Below are positions 1-6,391 of a DNA stretch of 6,391 nt, piece after piece. How positions within the stretch are numbered: position 1 is the stretch's first letter; each line of letters begins with the position of its first letter. The notes under the pieces are model-generated. The model was not told the origin of the DNA, searched no databases, and was given only the letters and a program-made list of their open reading frames with translations. The translations under genes were made by a program, and so were the position numbers. The stretch comes from an uncultured Bacteroidales bacterium (GTDB lineage Bacteria; Bacteroidota; Bacteroidia; Bacteroidales; FEN-979): positions 1-6,391 of the forward strand of contig CAIYQH010000449.1 of assembly GCA_903928285.1 (NCBI GenBank). The letters are read 5' to 3'.

Positions 1-251
1 AGCCGCTGGTCGATATCGGCAGGGTCGGCAACGCCGGTGATTTTAAAACAGGCAGGGATGTGGTGAAAACGATAAAGTTCCTCGCAAAAATCAATCTTTT
101 CTTCCGGGTCGATCAGGGAAGGGTAGAGCAGGCTCACCGAATTCGAACGCTTGGTCACCCCGCCGCCAAACCGCAGCAGCCAGCCGTCGTATTGCACCGT
201 TTGCAGCGCCGGCCATGCGTTGTTGCTGATCTCTTCAAATTGCCGTATCAT
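1..251 (-). CDS. GNAT-family N-acetyltransferase, N-terminal part (runs off left edge)
   Basis: The reading frame opens with ATG at 251 and stays open to position 1, giving 83 complete codons. The protein begins MIRQFEEISNNAWPAL and continues with YDGWLLRFGGGVTKRSNSV at residues 21-39. The pattern AWPAL...GWLLRFxGGxTxRxNSV, followed about 30 residues later by an FKITG segment, is recognisable as the N-terminal half of a large group of GNAT acetyltransferases. In that group the acetyl-CoA-binding motif lies in the C-terminal half, which is outside the window, so catalytic competence and substrate cannot be judged. The start overlaps the last 17 nt of the NRPS-like gene in another frame, which suggests translational coupling. 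No Shine-Dalgarno sequence precedes it, only an A/T-rich stretch. By inference it could acylate the amine of a product made by its neighbour, but many such proteins act on unrelated small amines. The family call rests on motif recognition alone. Confidence 0.8.
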   Translation of the reverse strand, partial: MIRQFEEISNNAWPALQTVQYDGWLLRFGGGVTKRSNSVSLLYPSLIDPEEKIDFCEELYRFHHIPACFKITGVADPADIDQR

Positions 252-2772
252 CGTGCATTAAATATTTATCGAGTAATTGGGCAAGCCTGCCTACCTGGGG
301 AGGGTTGAGAAAGTCATGATGGGCCCCGCTGAAATCGACACATTCAATATCACTGCAGTACTTTTCCCATCCGAAGTACCGGGTTCTTTTCCAGTATTCA
401 AAGGCTCCTGTACGGTAAAGGGTAATTTTCAACGTATCGTCGTGTTCCGGCCTGTATTCCCGGTAGAGGGAAACTACATCAGGGGCGGCGTTCCTGAAGA
501 ACCTGGAATTTTCAACCAGTTGCTTTTCTTCTGGTTGCCGCCAGTTTCCGATCCTGAAGGCAGTCCTGATTTCCTTTATCAGGATCCGGGGATCCTTCAT
601 GTAATAAGATAACTTGAAGGGCAGCCAGATTTTTTGCAGAAGGGAAATCTCCTGCGCCCATATGAAATCCATTGCAGCAGGGGCGTCTAAAAGATGCACA
701 TGGCCAACCTCCATCCCGGCTGTTTTAAGTTGCCGGGCTATCTCCCAGGCAATTGTTCCCCCGAAGGAAAAGCCGCACAGATGAACGGGTCCGCTGATTT
801 CCATGTTGAGGATTTCCCTGCAGAAGGTCGCGGCAAGTTCGGTGACTGACCGGTACCGGATGGGTTTAAAACCGGCATCAATCATGCTGAATGAATATAC
901 AGGGAAATTGCCCGTCAGGTTGTTGGCAAGATGGATGTAGGTGTATGGGGTTCCGTCCTTAAAGGGAATGCAGAAAAGCGGCGTCCTGCCATCGCCCTTT
1001 CGCAAACAGATCAGGATGCTGTTCCTGTGGCCGGCGAACAGGTTGGAGGCGAATTCCCCGAAAGTCGGCCATTGAACCAGGTAATCGGAAGAGAGCTGAA
1101 TATTAAACCGCTCCTGGATTTCATAGATCATGGATAATGACATGAGGGAATCACCACCATCCCTGAAAAAGTTGGTGTTGTCATGAATCTTCTGGTGCGG
1201 CAAAAGTGCCTGCCATACCGCCTGGAGATACTCTTTGGGCGTGGTGAAACTGTTCCCCGAATCATTGGTCTGTCGGTTGAATTTTGCGGTCAGGGCCGCA
1301 AGGTCGGTTTTGCCGTTTGGGGTAAGGGGGAATGTTTCTGTAAATTCAAAATGCGACGGGATGCCGGCTTCAGGCAGAATGGAGGCAAGGTATTCATGGA
1401 GCATCCCCGGTTCTATACTTTTCCCGCTGGCTGTGGTGTAAAAGGCCAGGAAGGCGGGCCTTTCCTCAGCATCGATAACGGTGACTACCGCTCCTGAAAT
1501 ACCCGGGTATTGCAGCAGTTGGGTCTCTATCTCAAACAGTTCAAACCGGTGCCCCCTGATCTTAACCTGCCTGTCCCTCCTGCCTATATATTCAAGGCCT
1601 GCATCCTCATGGTTGACGACAATGTCGCCCGTGTTGTAAAGCCTGGTCCCAGTTACCGGATGGGTTACAAAGCGCGCTGCGGTCAGGGCTGCGTCGGTAT
1701 ATCCCAGGGCAAGTCCATCTCCGCCCAGGAAAAGCATCCCCTCCTCACCGTTGGCCTTGAAACCAAGGGTATCCTCCGCGATGACCCATGCCTGGGTTGC
1801 ATTGATGGGAAACCCGATGGGAATATGTTTCCTCCCGGAATCCTGTTCGTCCACGCGGTGGATCGTTGAAAAGGTGGTGTTCTCGGTAGGTCCGTAGGCA
1901 TGCAGCAGGCGGGTTCCGCGGAGCCCTCTCAGGGCTTTGATTACGTGGGAGGGAGAGGCACGCTCGCCGCCAAAGAGGAGTTGTCTGACCGGGGCGAGGG
2001 CTGCCAGGTTTTTATCAACGAGAAGATCGAAAAACCGGGTCGTCAGGAACAGGATGGTGCAGCGGTGGATCCTGATGGCATCCACGAGAGCCGTCAGGTC
2101 GGCGTTTTCGGGAAGGAGCACCAACCGGGCGCCGTTGAGCAGTGCACCCCAAATTTCAAAGGTCGAAGCATCAAACGACCTGGAGGAGTGCTGCAGGAAT
2201 ATGTCGTCAGTCCTGATGGTTACATAGTCTGGCTTGCAGACCAGTCGCAGCACGCCCCGGTTGGGGATGATAACCCCTTTGGGATGGCCTGTCGATCCTG
2301 AGGTGAACATGATATACAAAGGATCCTCCCTGCCTTTGGCTGGTTGTTGAACGCAGGGAACTTCCATTTCGACGGGGATGTTGTCCAGGGTTACATCAAT
2401 GATGCTGCAGTTTGCAGGAGCTTCAAAGAGTTCACATTTGTCAGTGACCAGGAAAGCTGCCGAAGAAGATTCCAGCATCAGCATGATCCTCCTTACGGGG
2501 ATCTTGTCGTCGAAGGGGATATAGATGGCGCCAAGTTTTACAACGCCGATAAGGAATTCAAGGAAATTTACCGGATCTGAAATGTATAAGCCTACTCCTG
2601 CCCCCCCGGTTACACCCCGTTTTATCAGGAACAACATGGCCTGGTCAGAGGCAATATCCAACTCCCGGTAGGTGATCTGTTTCCCATACTCTACAGCAAT
2701 ATTGGAGGGATATTCCGATACCACGCTCCTGAATGCCTGGGAAACTGAAACCACCTGGTTTATATTTATCAT
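235..2772 (-). CDS. NRPS-like enzyme, adenylation-carrier-thioesterase (A-T-TE), no condensation domain
   Basis: This 845-residue protein should activate an amino acid as its adenylate, load it on a phosphopantetheine arm and release it by a thioesterase. The adenylation domain covers about residues 10-500: ITYREL (33-38), FTSGSTGHPKG (156-166), FDAS (200-203), AYGPTE (292-297), TGD (381-383), GRRDRQVKIRG (397-407) and PNGK with the catalytic lysine K488. The carrier domain (about 512-580) has FFRDGGDSL with the phosphopantetheine serine S542. The type I thioesterase (about 585-840) has GFSFGG with S669, plus likely D696 and H818. Aligned by hand to GrsA, the specificity residues are D201, A202, F205, F242, L266, G268, A292, T300, F301 and K488, which resemble isoleucine/valine codes; the aspartate argues for an alpha-amino acid. 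There is no condensation, epimerase or reductase domain, and no MbtH-like gene in view. RalA of Ralstonia shares the layout but acts on an alpha-keto acid. The start is ATG, 60 bp after the glycosylase gene. Domain calls are firm; substrate and product are inferred. Confidence 0.93.
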   Translation of the reverse strand: MININQVVSVSQAFRSVVSEYPSNIAVEYGKQITYRELDIASDQAMLFLIKRGVTGGAGVGLYISDPVNFLEFLIGVVKLGAIYIPFDDKIPVRRIMLMLESSSAAFLVTDKCELFEAPANCSIIDVTLDNIPVEMEVPCVQQPAKGREDPLYIMFTSGSTGHPKGVIIPNRGVLRLVCKPDYVTIRTDDIFLQHSSRSFDASTFEIWGALLNGARLVLLPENADLTALVDAIRIHRCTILFLTTRFFDLLVDKNLAALAPVRQLLFGGERASPSHVIKALRGLRGTRLLHAYGPTENTTFSTIHRVDEQDSGRKHIPIGFPINATQAWVIAEDTLGFKANGEEGMLFLGGDGLALGYTDAALTAARFVTHPVTGTRLYNTGDIVVNHEDAGLEYIGRRDRQVKIRGHRFELFEIETQLLQYPGISGAVVTVIDAEERPAFLAFYTTASGKSIEPGMLHEYLASILPEAGIPSHFEFTETFPLTPNGKTDLAALTAKFNRQTNDSGNSFTTPKEYLQAVWQALLPHQKIHDNTNFFRDGGDSLMSLSMIYEIQERFNIQLSSDYLVQWPTFGEFASNLFAGHRNSILICLRKGDGRTPLFCIPFKDGTPYTYIHLANNLTGNFPVYSFSMIDAGFKPIRYRSVTELAATFCREILNMEISGPVHLCGFSFGGTIAWEIARQLKTAGMEVGHVHLLDAPAAMDFIWAQEISLLQKIWLPFKLSYYMKDPRILIKEIRTAFRIGNWRQPEEKQLVENSRFFRNAAPDVVSLYREYRPEHDDTLKITLYRTGAFEYWKRTRYFGWEKYCSDIECVDFSGAHHDFLNPPQVGRLAQLLDKYLMHDDTAI

Positions 2773-2832
2773 TTTGTTGCTGGTTGTAACCTGTTTATTT
2801 CGGCCTGATGCTGATGGCTGGTAAGCACCGTC

Positions 2833-3549
2833 CTATTTTTTACTCCTCCTGAATTTGTTCTTTACTTCAGGCGTCATCTTCTCGGTAGCACATTGAAAGA
2901 TCAGCCGTGGTGCGGTCTCCCTGTATTGCATCAAAAACGTTTCGGTGACCTCATGTTGTTTTTTCCAGGCTTCACGCAGGAACCAGCCCACTCCCTGGTG
3001 CACCTCACGGGCCGGGTCGTGCATCATGGGGGCGATAAAATCAAAAAAGGGTCTGAAATCAGCCGACTGCTTCATCGGTTTGATCAGCCCCACCGCGGCG
3101 GCCCTCCGCTGGAACTTATTGGGTGCCGACCGCCATGCGCCAACCGATTGCAGATCGGTCAGCCCCTTTTTGAAGAAGAGGTTTATCATCTCCCCGCAGA
3201 TATAATCAGTCTCCGCCCAGTTGGTGATGCCCAGGCTGAACCATTTTTCGACAGTGTGAAAGGTGGCGATGGTCCAGTTTTTGTTATAGCTCAGCAGCAA
3301 CCGGATGGCGATGACCGTCATCTCGTATTTGGGCGACTGTACCAGCAGCAGAGAGATCTCCGACAGCATCTCCGGGGTCATCCCCGGCATGCCGGCAATC
3401 TCCTTTACGTTGGCGTCGACCAGCCCGGTAGCCAGGCCATAGGCGTCGTAGCCCTCCTTGAAATAGCGCTTGTATTTTTCAACGATGGCGGAATTGGTGT
3501 TTGCCATCCCGAAGGCGTGAACCTGGTCGAAAATTTCCTGTGGCGTCAT
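2833..3549 (-). CDS. AlkD-type DNA alkylation repair enzyme (HEAT-like repeat DNA glycosylase)
   Basis: This family excises positively charged alkylated bases such as 3-methyladenine and 7-methylguanine, starting base-excision repair in the cytoplasm. The protein is almost entirely helical. With the ATG at 3549 it is 238 residues long, very close to Bacillus cereus AlkD. Residues known to form the AlkD active site and DNA clamp have counterparts: W111 and D115 in NWAETD (WxxxD, as W109/D113), an arginine pair R148-R149 in NKFQRRAAAVG (near R148), and W189 in GVGWFLREAW (as W187). The frame stays open upstream to a TTG at 3591 that would add 14 residues. I prefer the ATG because it gives family length and near-matching residue numbers, and it begins MTPQEI as family members often do. 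The gene lies 64 bp after alaS and 60 bp before the NRPS-like gene on the same strand, so it is probably co-transcribed. No link in function to either is evident. Base preference cannot be told from sequence. Confidence 0.88.
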   Translation of the reverse strand: MTPQEIFDQVHAFGMANTNSAIVEKYKRYFKEGYDAYGLATGLVDANVKEIAGMPGMTPEMLSEISLLLVQSPKYEMTVIAIRLLLSYNKNWTIATFHTVEKWFSLGITNWAETDYICGEMINLFFKKGLTDLQSVGAWRSAPNKFQRRAAAVGLIKPMKQSADFRPFFDFIAPMMHDPAREVHQGVGWFLREAWKKQHEVTETFLMQYRETAPRLIFQCATEKMTPEVKNKFRRSKK

Positions 3550-3613
3550 ACGATTGAAATTATGTTGGAATGAGACCTGCCGGAAGGACAACGGTTGTAT
3601 TCAGTTACCGGGA

Positions 3614-6241
3614 TCAATTCATGATAAAGCCCCTGGCCTTCTCCAGGGCTGCCGGAATCCCGGCAGGGTTCTTGCCTCCTGCAGTGGCGATGTGAGGCTG
3701 ACCGCCGCCTCCGCCGCCGATCTCTTTTGCAATTTCACGGATGATATTGCCTGCATGGAGTTTCCGCTCTTTCACCAGGTTTTCGGATAACATAACGGTA
3801 AGCGTTGCCTTGCCCTCAGCCGAGGTCGCCAGCACCAGGAAAAGATCGGGAATCGATGCATTGAGCTCGTAAGCCAGGTTTTTCACAGTCTCCCCGTCCA
3901 GGTCGACCTGGGCCGTAAGGAAATTGACGCCGTTGTAGTGCTGCACCTGGCCTGCAAACTGCTCCCTGAGTTGAAGTAATTTAAGCTTGCCGAGCTCCGT
4001 TACCTGCTTCCTGAGATCGCTGTTTTCATCCAGGATATGGCGCACTCCCTTGAGAATGTCCTTTGGGTTCTTCAACAGTTCGCAGATCCCGTCGAGGATC
4101 ATCTCCCTTGAAATCCAGTATTCTTCGGTTTTTTCGGCGGTGATGGCCTCGATGCGGCGGATACCGGCGGCAATGGCCCCTTCGGAGATGATCTTGAACG
4201 AGCCGATCTGCCCGGTGGCGGGAACATGGGTGCCGCCGCACAATTCAACAGAAAAAGCGGGGTCGAAGGTGATCATGCGCACGAGATCTCCATATTTTTC
4301 GCCGAAGAGGGCCATGGCACCCCTGGCCCTGGCTTCGGCAACGGGTACGGCCCGGTCCTCGACCAACAGGGTGTTTTCGCGGATTTTGGCGTTCACCATC
4401 GCCTCAACCTGGGCAATCTCTTCGGCGGTAAGTTTGGCAAAATGGGTGAAGTCGAAACGGAGGCGGTTTTCATCCACGAGCGAACCCTTCTGCTCCACAT
4501 GCGTTCCGAGCACCCTGCGCAGCGCTGCATGCATCAGGTGGGTGGCCGTATGGTTGTTGGCAATGCTGGTCCGTTTCGTGGTGTCAACCAACAAGGTCAC
4601 AGGAACTGTGGGGTTCGACGGCAACGATTTGGCAATCAGGATACTCAGTTCGTTTTCTTTTACAGTGTCAACCACCTCGATCTTTTCATCTCCCGAAACC
4701 AGCCACCCCTTGTCGCCAACCTGACCGCCCGATTCGGCATAAAACGGGGTTTGCAGCACGATGAGCTGGTAATGCTCCTGGCCCTTGGTAACCATCTTGC
4801 GGTAGCGGGAGATCAGGGTTTCAATATGAAGCTGATCGTAACCCACGAATTCAGGCAGGCCGGCATCTTCAAGCAGGATCACCCAATCGGAGGCGTCCAC
4901 CACGGCATCCTGCCGTGACCGGGCCTTCTGAACGGCAAGTCCCTTTGAAAATCCATCCATGTCGACAGTCCAGCCGATCTCGCGGGCCATCAGCTGGGTG
5001 AGGTCGATGGGAAAGCCGAAGGTATCGAAGAGTTCAAAGGCGAAGGAGCCGCCGATGGTCTGCCTGCCATCGGTCGGGGGGTTGGCGATATAGTGGTTGA
5101 ACCGCTGGATACCTGTTGAAAGGGTTCTGAGGAAGGCTGCCTCCTCTTCACGGATCACGTTGGTGATCAGATCTTTTTGTGCGACGAGTTCCGGGAACAC
5201 GGGTCCCATCTGGTCGATCAGCACCGGTAAAAGCTCATGGATAAAGGGTTCCTTGAAATCGAGGAAGGCATATCCGTATCGCACAGCCCTGCGCAGGATC
5301 CTGCGGATGACATACCCTGCCTTTACGTTCGACGGCAGCTGACCGTCGGCGATAGCGAAGGAGATGGCACGCAGATGGTCGGCCACCACGCGCATGGCGA
5401 TATCGGCTTTAGTCTCCCTGCCGTAGGGGATCCCCGCTTTTTTCGCAATAACCTGGATCACAGGCTGAAATACGTCGGTATCATAATTCGATTTGGTGCC
5501 CTGCATCACCATGCACAACCGTTCAAAGCCCATGCCGGTGTCGACGTGTTTGGCGGGAAGTTCGACCAGTTGTCCGCTGGTCATACGGTTGAACTGGATA
5601 AATACCAGGTTCCAGATCTCGATGACATGCGGGTCGCTTTTGTTCACCAGCTCTTTGCCCGGGATCCGTAACTTTTCCGCCGCGTCGCGGATATCGGCAT
5701 GGATCTCAGAACAGGGTCCGCAGGGGCCGGTATCGCCCATCTCCCAGAAGTTATCCTTTTTGGAACCCAGCAGAATGCGATCTTCCGGGATATGCTGTTT
5801 CCAGAATTCAAAGGCTTCAGTGTCGCGTGAAAGTCCTTCGCTTTCATCCCCCTCAAAAACAGTGACATAGAGGCACTCCTTGTCGATTTTCAGCACCTCC
5901 GTCAGCAATTCCCATCCCCAGGCAATGGCCTCCTTTTTGAAATAGTCGCCAAACGACCAGTTGCCGAGCATTTCGAACATGGTATGATGATAAGTGTCGT
6001 GGCCAACCTCCTCGAGGTCGTTGTGCTTTCCCGAAACACGCAGGCACTTCTGGGTATCGGCGATGCGCGGGAAGGCGCTTTCGCGGTTTCCAAGGAAAAT
6101 ATCCTTGAACTGGTTCATCCCTGCATTGGTGAACATCAGGGTCGGGTCGTTCTTCACCACCATCGGGGCGGAGGGGACGATCTCGTGTTGTTTGGAGCGG
6201 AAAAAATCAAGAAATGCCTGGCGGATATCGGTTGAATTCAT
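3614..6241 (-). CDS. alaS: Alanyl-tRNA synthetase
   Basis: This class II synthetase charges tRNA-Ala with alanine in the cytoplasm and clears mischarged Ser/Gly-tRNA-Ala through its editing domain. The protein has 875 residues, the usual bacterial length, and appears complete. The catalytic core holds TLMFTNAGMNQFK (34-46), the motif 2 region RVSGKHNDLEEVG...HHTMFEMLGNWSFGDYF (68-101), GDTGPCGPCSEIH (169-181) and the motif 3 region HVDTGMGFERL (232-242). The editing domain carries its metal-binding set: HTATH (H564, H568) and CGGTH (C668, H672). The C-terminal domain follows, with a glycine-rich GGGGGGQPHIATAGG near 842-856. The ATG at 6241 gives the expected N-terminus (MNSTDIRQAFLDFF). It has an A/T-rich leader without Shine-Dalgarno, and a TAnnTTTG box about 65 nt upstream is the likely promoter. 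It is the first gene of the leftward series. No residue expected for catalysis or editing is missing. Confidence 0.99.
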   Translation of the reverse strand: MNSTDIRQAFLDFFRSKQHEIVPSAPMVVKNDPTLMFTNAGMNQFKDIFLGNRESAFPRIADTQKCLRVSGKHNDLEEVGHDTYHHTMFEMLGNWSFGDYFKKEAIAWGWELLTEVLKIDKECLYVTVFEGDESEGLSRDTEAFEFWKQHIPEDRILLGSKKDNFWEMGDTGPCGPCSEIHADIRDAAEKLRIPGKELVNKSDPHVIEIWNLVFIQFNRMTSGQLVELPAKHVDTGMGFERLCMVMQGTKSNYDTDVFQPVIQVIAKKAGIPYGRETKADIAMRVVADHLRAISFAIADGQLPSNVKAGYVIRRILRRAVRYGYAFLDFKEPFIHELLPVLIDQMGPVFPELVAQKDLITNVIREEEAAFLRTLSTGIQRFNHYIANPPTDGRQTIGGSFAFELFDTFGFPIDLTQLMAREIGWTVDMDGFSKGLAVQKARSRQDAVVDASDWVILLEDAGLPEFVGYDQLHIETLISRYRKMVTKGQEHYQLIVLQTPFYAESGGQVGDKGWLVSGDEKIEVVDTVKENELSILIAKSLPSNPTVPVTLLVDTTKRTSIANNHTATHLMHAALRRVLGTHVEQKGSLVDENRLRFDFTHFAKLTAEEIAQVEAMVNAKIRENTLLVEDRAVPVAEARARGAMALFGEKYGDLVRMITFDPAFSVELCGGTHVPATGQIGSFKIISEGAIAAGIRRIEAITAEKTEEYWISREMILDGICELLKNPKDILKGVRHILDENSDLRKQVTELGKLKLLQLREQFAGQVQHYNGVNFLTAQVDLDGETVKNLAYELNASIPDLFLVLATSAEGKATLTVMLSENLVKERKLHAGNIIREIAKEIGGGGGGQPHIATAGGKNPAGIPAALEKARGFIMN

Positions 6242-6253
6242 TTAATAATATGA

Positions 6254-6281
6254 TTAACAATAGATTAACAAACTTTAACAA
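6254..6281 (-). repeat. Three TTGTTAA direct repeats in the alaS leader, about one helical turn apart
   Basis: On the plus strand TTAACAA occurs at 6254-6260, 6265-6271 and 6275-6281; read in the alaS direction this is TTGTTAA. Two copies extend to GATTAACAA. Start-to-start spacing is 11 and 10 bp, so all three face the same side of the helix. They lie downstream of the predicted alaS start of transcription and end 13 nt before the ATG. They could be an operator, part of an unstructured A/T-rich ribosome-loading leader, or chance in A/T-rich DNA. Confidence 0.45.
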
Positions 6282-6304
6282 TTTTTAAAACCCTGAAACG
6301 GCTG

Positions 6305-6312
6305 CAAAGTTA
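6305..6312 (-). promoter_or_regulatory. Bacteroidota -7 promoter box for alaS (TAACTTTG)
   Basis: On the minus strand the sequence TAACTTTG matches the Bacteroidota primary sigma factor -7 consensus TAnnTTTG exactly and is followed by CA, as is common. It would start transcription a few bases to the left and give a leader of roughly 55-60 nt before the alaS ATG. No clear TTG-type -33 element is visible at the expected distance upstream (about 6332-6337), so the call rests on the -7 box and its position. Confidence 0.65.
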
Positions 6313-6322
6313 ATTATTTACT

Positions 6323-6330
6323 TAATTTTG
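6323..6330 (+). promoter_or_regulatory. Bacteroidota -7 promoter box for the rightward gene (TAATTTTG)
   Basis: TAATTTTG on the plus strand is an exact match to TAnnTTTG. It lies 46 bp before the ATG at 6377 and would give a leader of about 40 nt that includes a run of six C residues. A -33 element of the TTG type is not evident around 6298-6304. The box is only 10 bp from the alaS -7 box on the other strand. Confidence 0.6.
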
Positions 6331-6376
6331 TAGCTGTTAGCCCCCCTGTTTTGACTAATTCTTTATTTACCTGTCG

Positions 6377-6391
6377 ATGAGTAAGGTAAAG
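6377..6391 (+). CDS. Start of a divergent gene (first five codons, MSKVK), possibly an M23 family peptidase
   Basis: An ATG at 6377 opens a frame reading MSKVK to the window edge, 46 bp downstream of a TAnnTTTG box on the same strand. That it is a gene start is inferred from the promoter box, the ATG and the divergent layout. My recollection is that Bacteroidota often carry an M23 (LytM-type) metallopeptidase gene divergent from alaS, with products that begin in a similar lysine- and valine-containing way. That identity is inference from gene order, since five residues cannot show it. Confidence 0.5.

Larger units (their letters stand above)
6242..6376. promoter_or_regulatory. Divergent intergenic regulatory region between alaS and the rightward gene
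   Basis: This 135-bp stretch is clearly richer in A and T than the genes around it and has no open frame of note. It holds one TAnnTTTG promoter box for each direction, three copies of TTAACAA on the alaS side, and a run of six C residues (6341-6346) on the rightward side. There is no room for a T-box leader ahead of alaS, and no sign of one. Confidence 0.8.

Noticed and set aside
60..612. Plus-strand frames opposite the GNAT start and the thioesterase region
   Set aside because: They are antisense to frames with strong motif support on the minus strand, and no promoter box precedes them.
2773..2832. Search for a promoter or terminator in the 60-bp gap before the NRPS-like gene
   Set aside because: A small GGTT-AC-AACC inverted repeat is present, but there is no TAnnTTTG box, stable hairpin or T-run, so nothing was called.
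2893..3573. 226-codon open frame on the plus strand, antisense to the glycosylase gene
   Set aside because: It lies wholly opposite a gene with clear AlkD-type active-site residues. Its translation has no recognisable domain and a composition typical of antisense shadow frames.
3588..3598. 11-bp palindrome ACAACGGTTGT after alaS
   Set aside because: The arms are only 5 bp with a one-base centre and no T-tract follows in the alaS direction, so it is neither a credible terminator nor a distinctive operator.
3987..4918. Two long overlapping plus-strand frames (245 and 230 codons) opposite alaS
   Set aside because: Both fall inside the editing and C-terminal half of an intact alaS and show no domain or promoter. 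The serine-, arginine- and glycine-rich content is what reverse reading of alaS codons gives.
6341..6346. Run of six C residues in the rightward gene's leader
   Set aside because: It could be a slippage site, but it is short and non-coding and there is no second allele to compare.
6242..6376. Possible T-box riboswitch or other structured leader ahead of alaS
   Set aside because: The predicted leader is only about 55-60 nt, A/T-rich and without a specifier stem, T-box sequence or terminator hairpin.

Overview
The window looks like chromosomal DNA of a member of the Bacteroidota. Three things suggest this. None of the starts has a convincing Shine-Dalgarno sequence, and A/T-rich leaders stand in their place. 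Both divergent promoters at the right end carry an exact TAnnTTTG box, the -7 element of this phylum. A divergent gene next to alaS whose product begins MSKVK also fits an arrangement I recall from Bacteroidota genomes. Assignment below phylum is not possible from this sequence.

Layout, read from right to left because nearly everything is on the minus strand. The first codons of a rightward gene sit at the right edge (from 6377). A 135-bp A/T-rich divergent regulatory region follows (6242-6376). Then come alaS (alanyl-tRNA synthetase, 6241-3614), a 64-bp gap, an AlkD-type DNA alkylation repair glycosylase (3549-2833), a 60-bp gap, a three-domain NRPS-like enzyme with adenylation, carrier and thioesterase domains (2772-235), and a GNAT-type acetyltransferase. 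The last starts inside the end of the NRPS-like gene (17-nt overlap) and runs off the left edge.

alaS and the glycosylase are housekeeping functions (translation and base-excision repair). The last two genes are accessory. The NRPS-like protein has the full set of adenylation motifs, a carrier serine and a complete thioesterase triad, but no condensation domain. Its specificity residues read by hand as D-A-F-F-L-G-A-T-F-K, which resembles published isoleucine and valine codes. Its tight overlap with a possible N-acyltransferase suggests a two-gene unit that activates, releases and perhaps acylates a branched-chain amino acid. That pathway is an inference. No TAnnTTTG box was seen in the short gaps, so all four leftward genes may be read from the promoter ahead of alaS.

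No rRNA, tRNA, CRISPR array, insertion sequence or long repeat was seen. No stretch longer than 300 bases lacks a gene.
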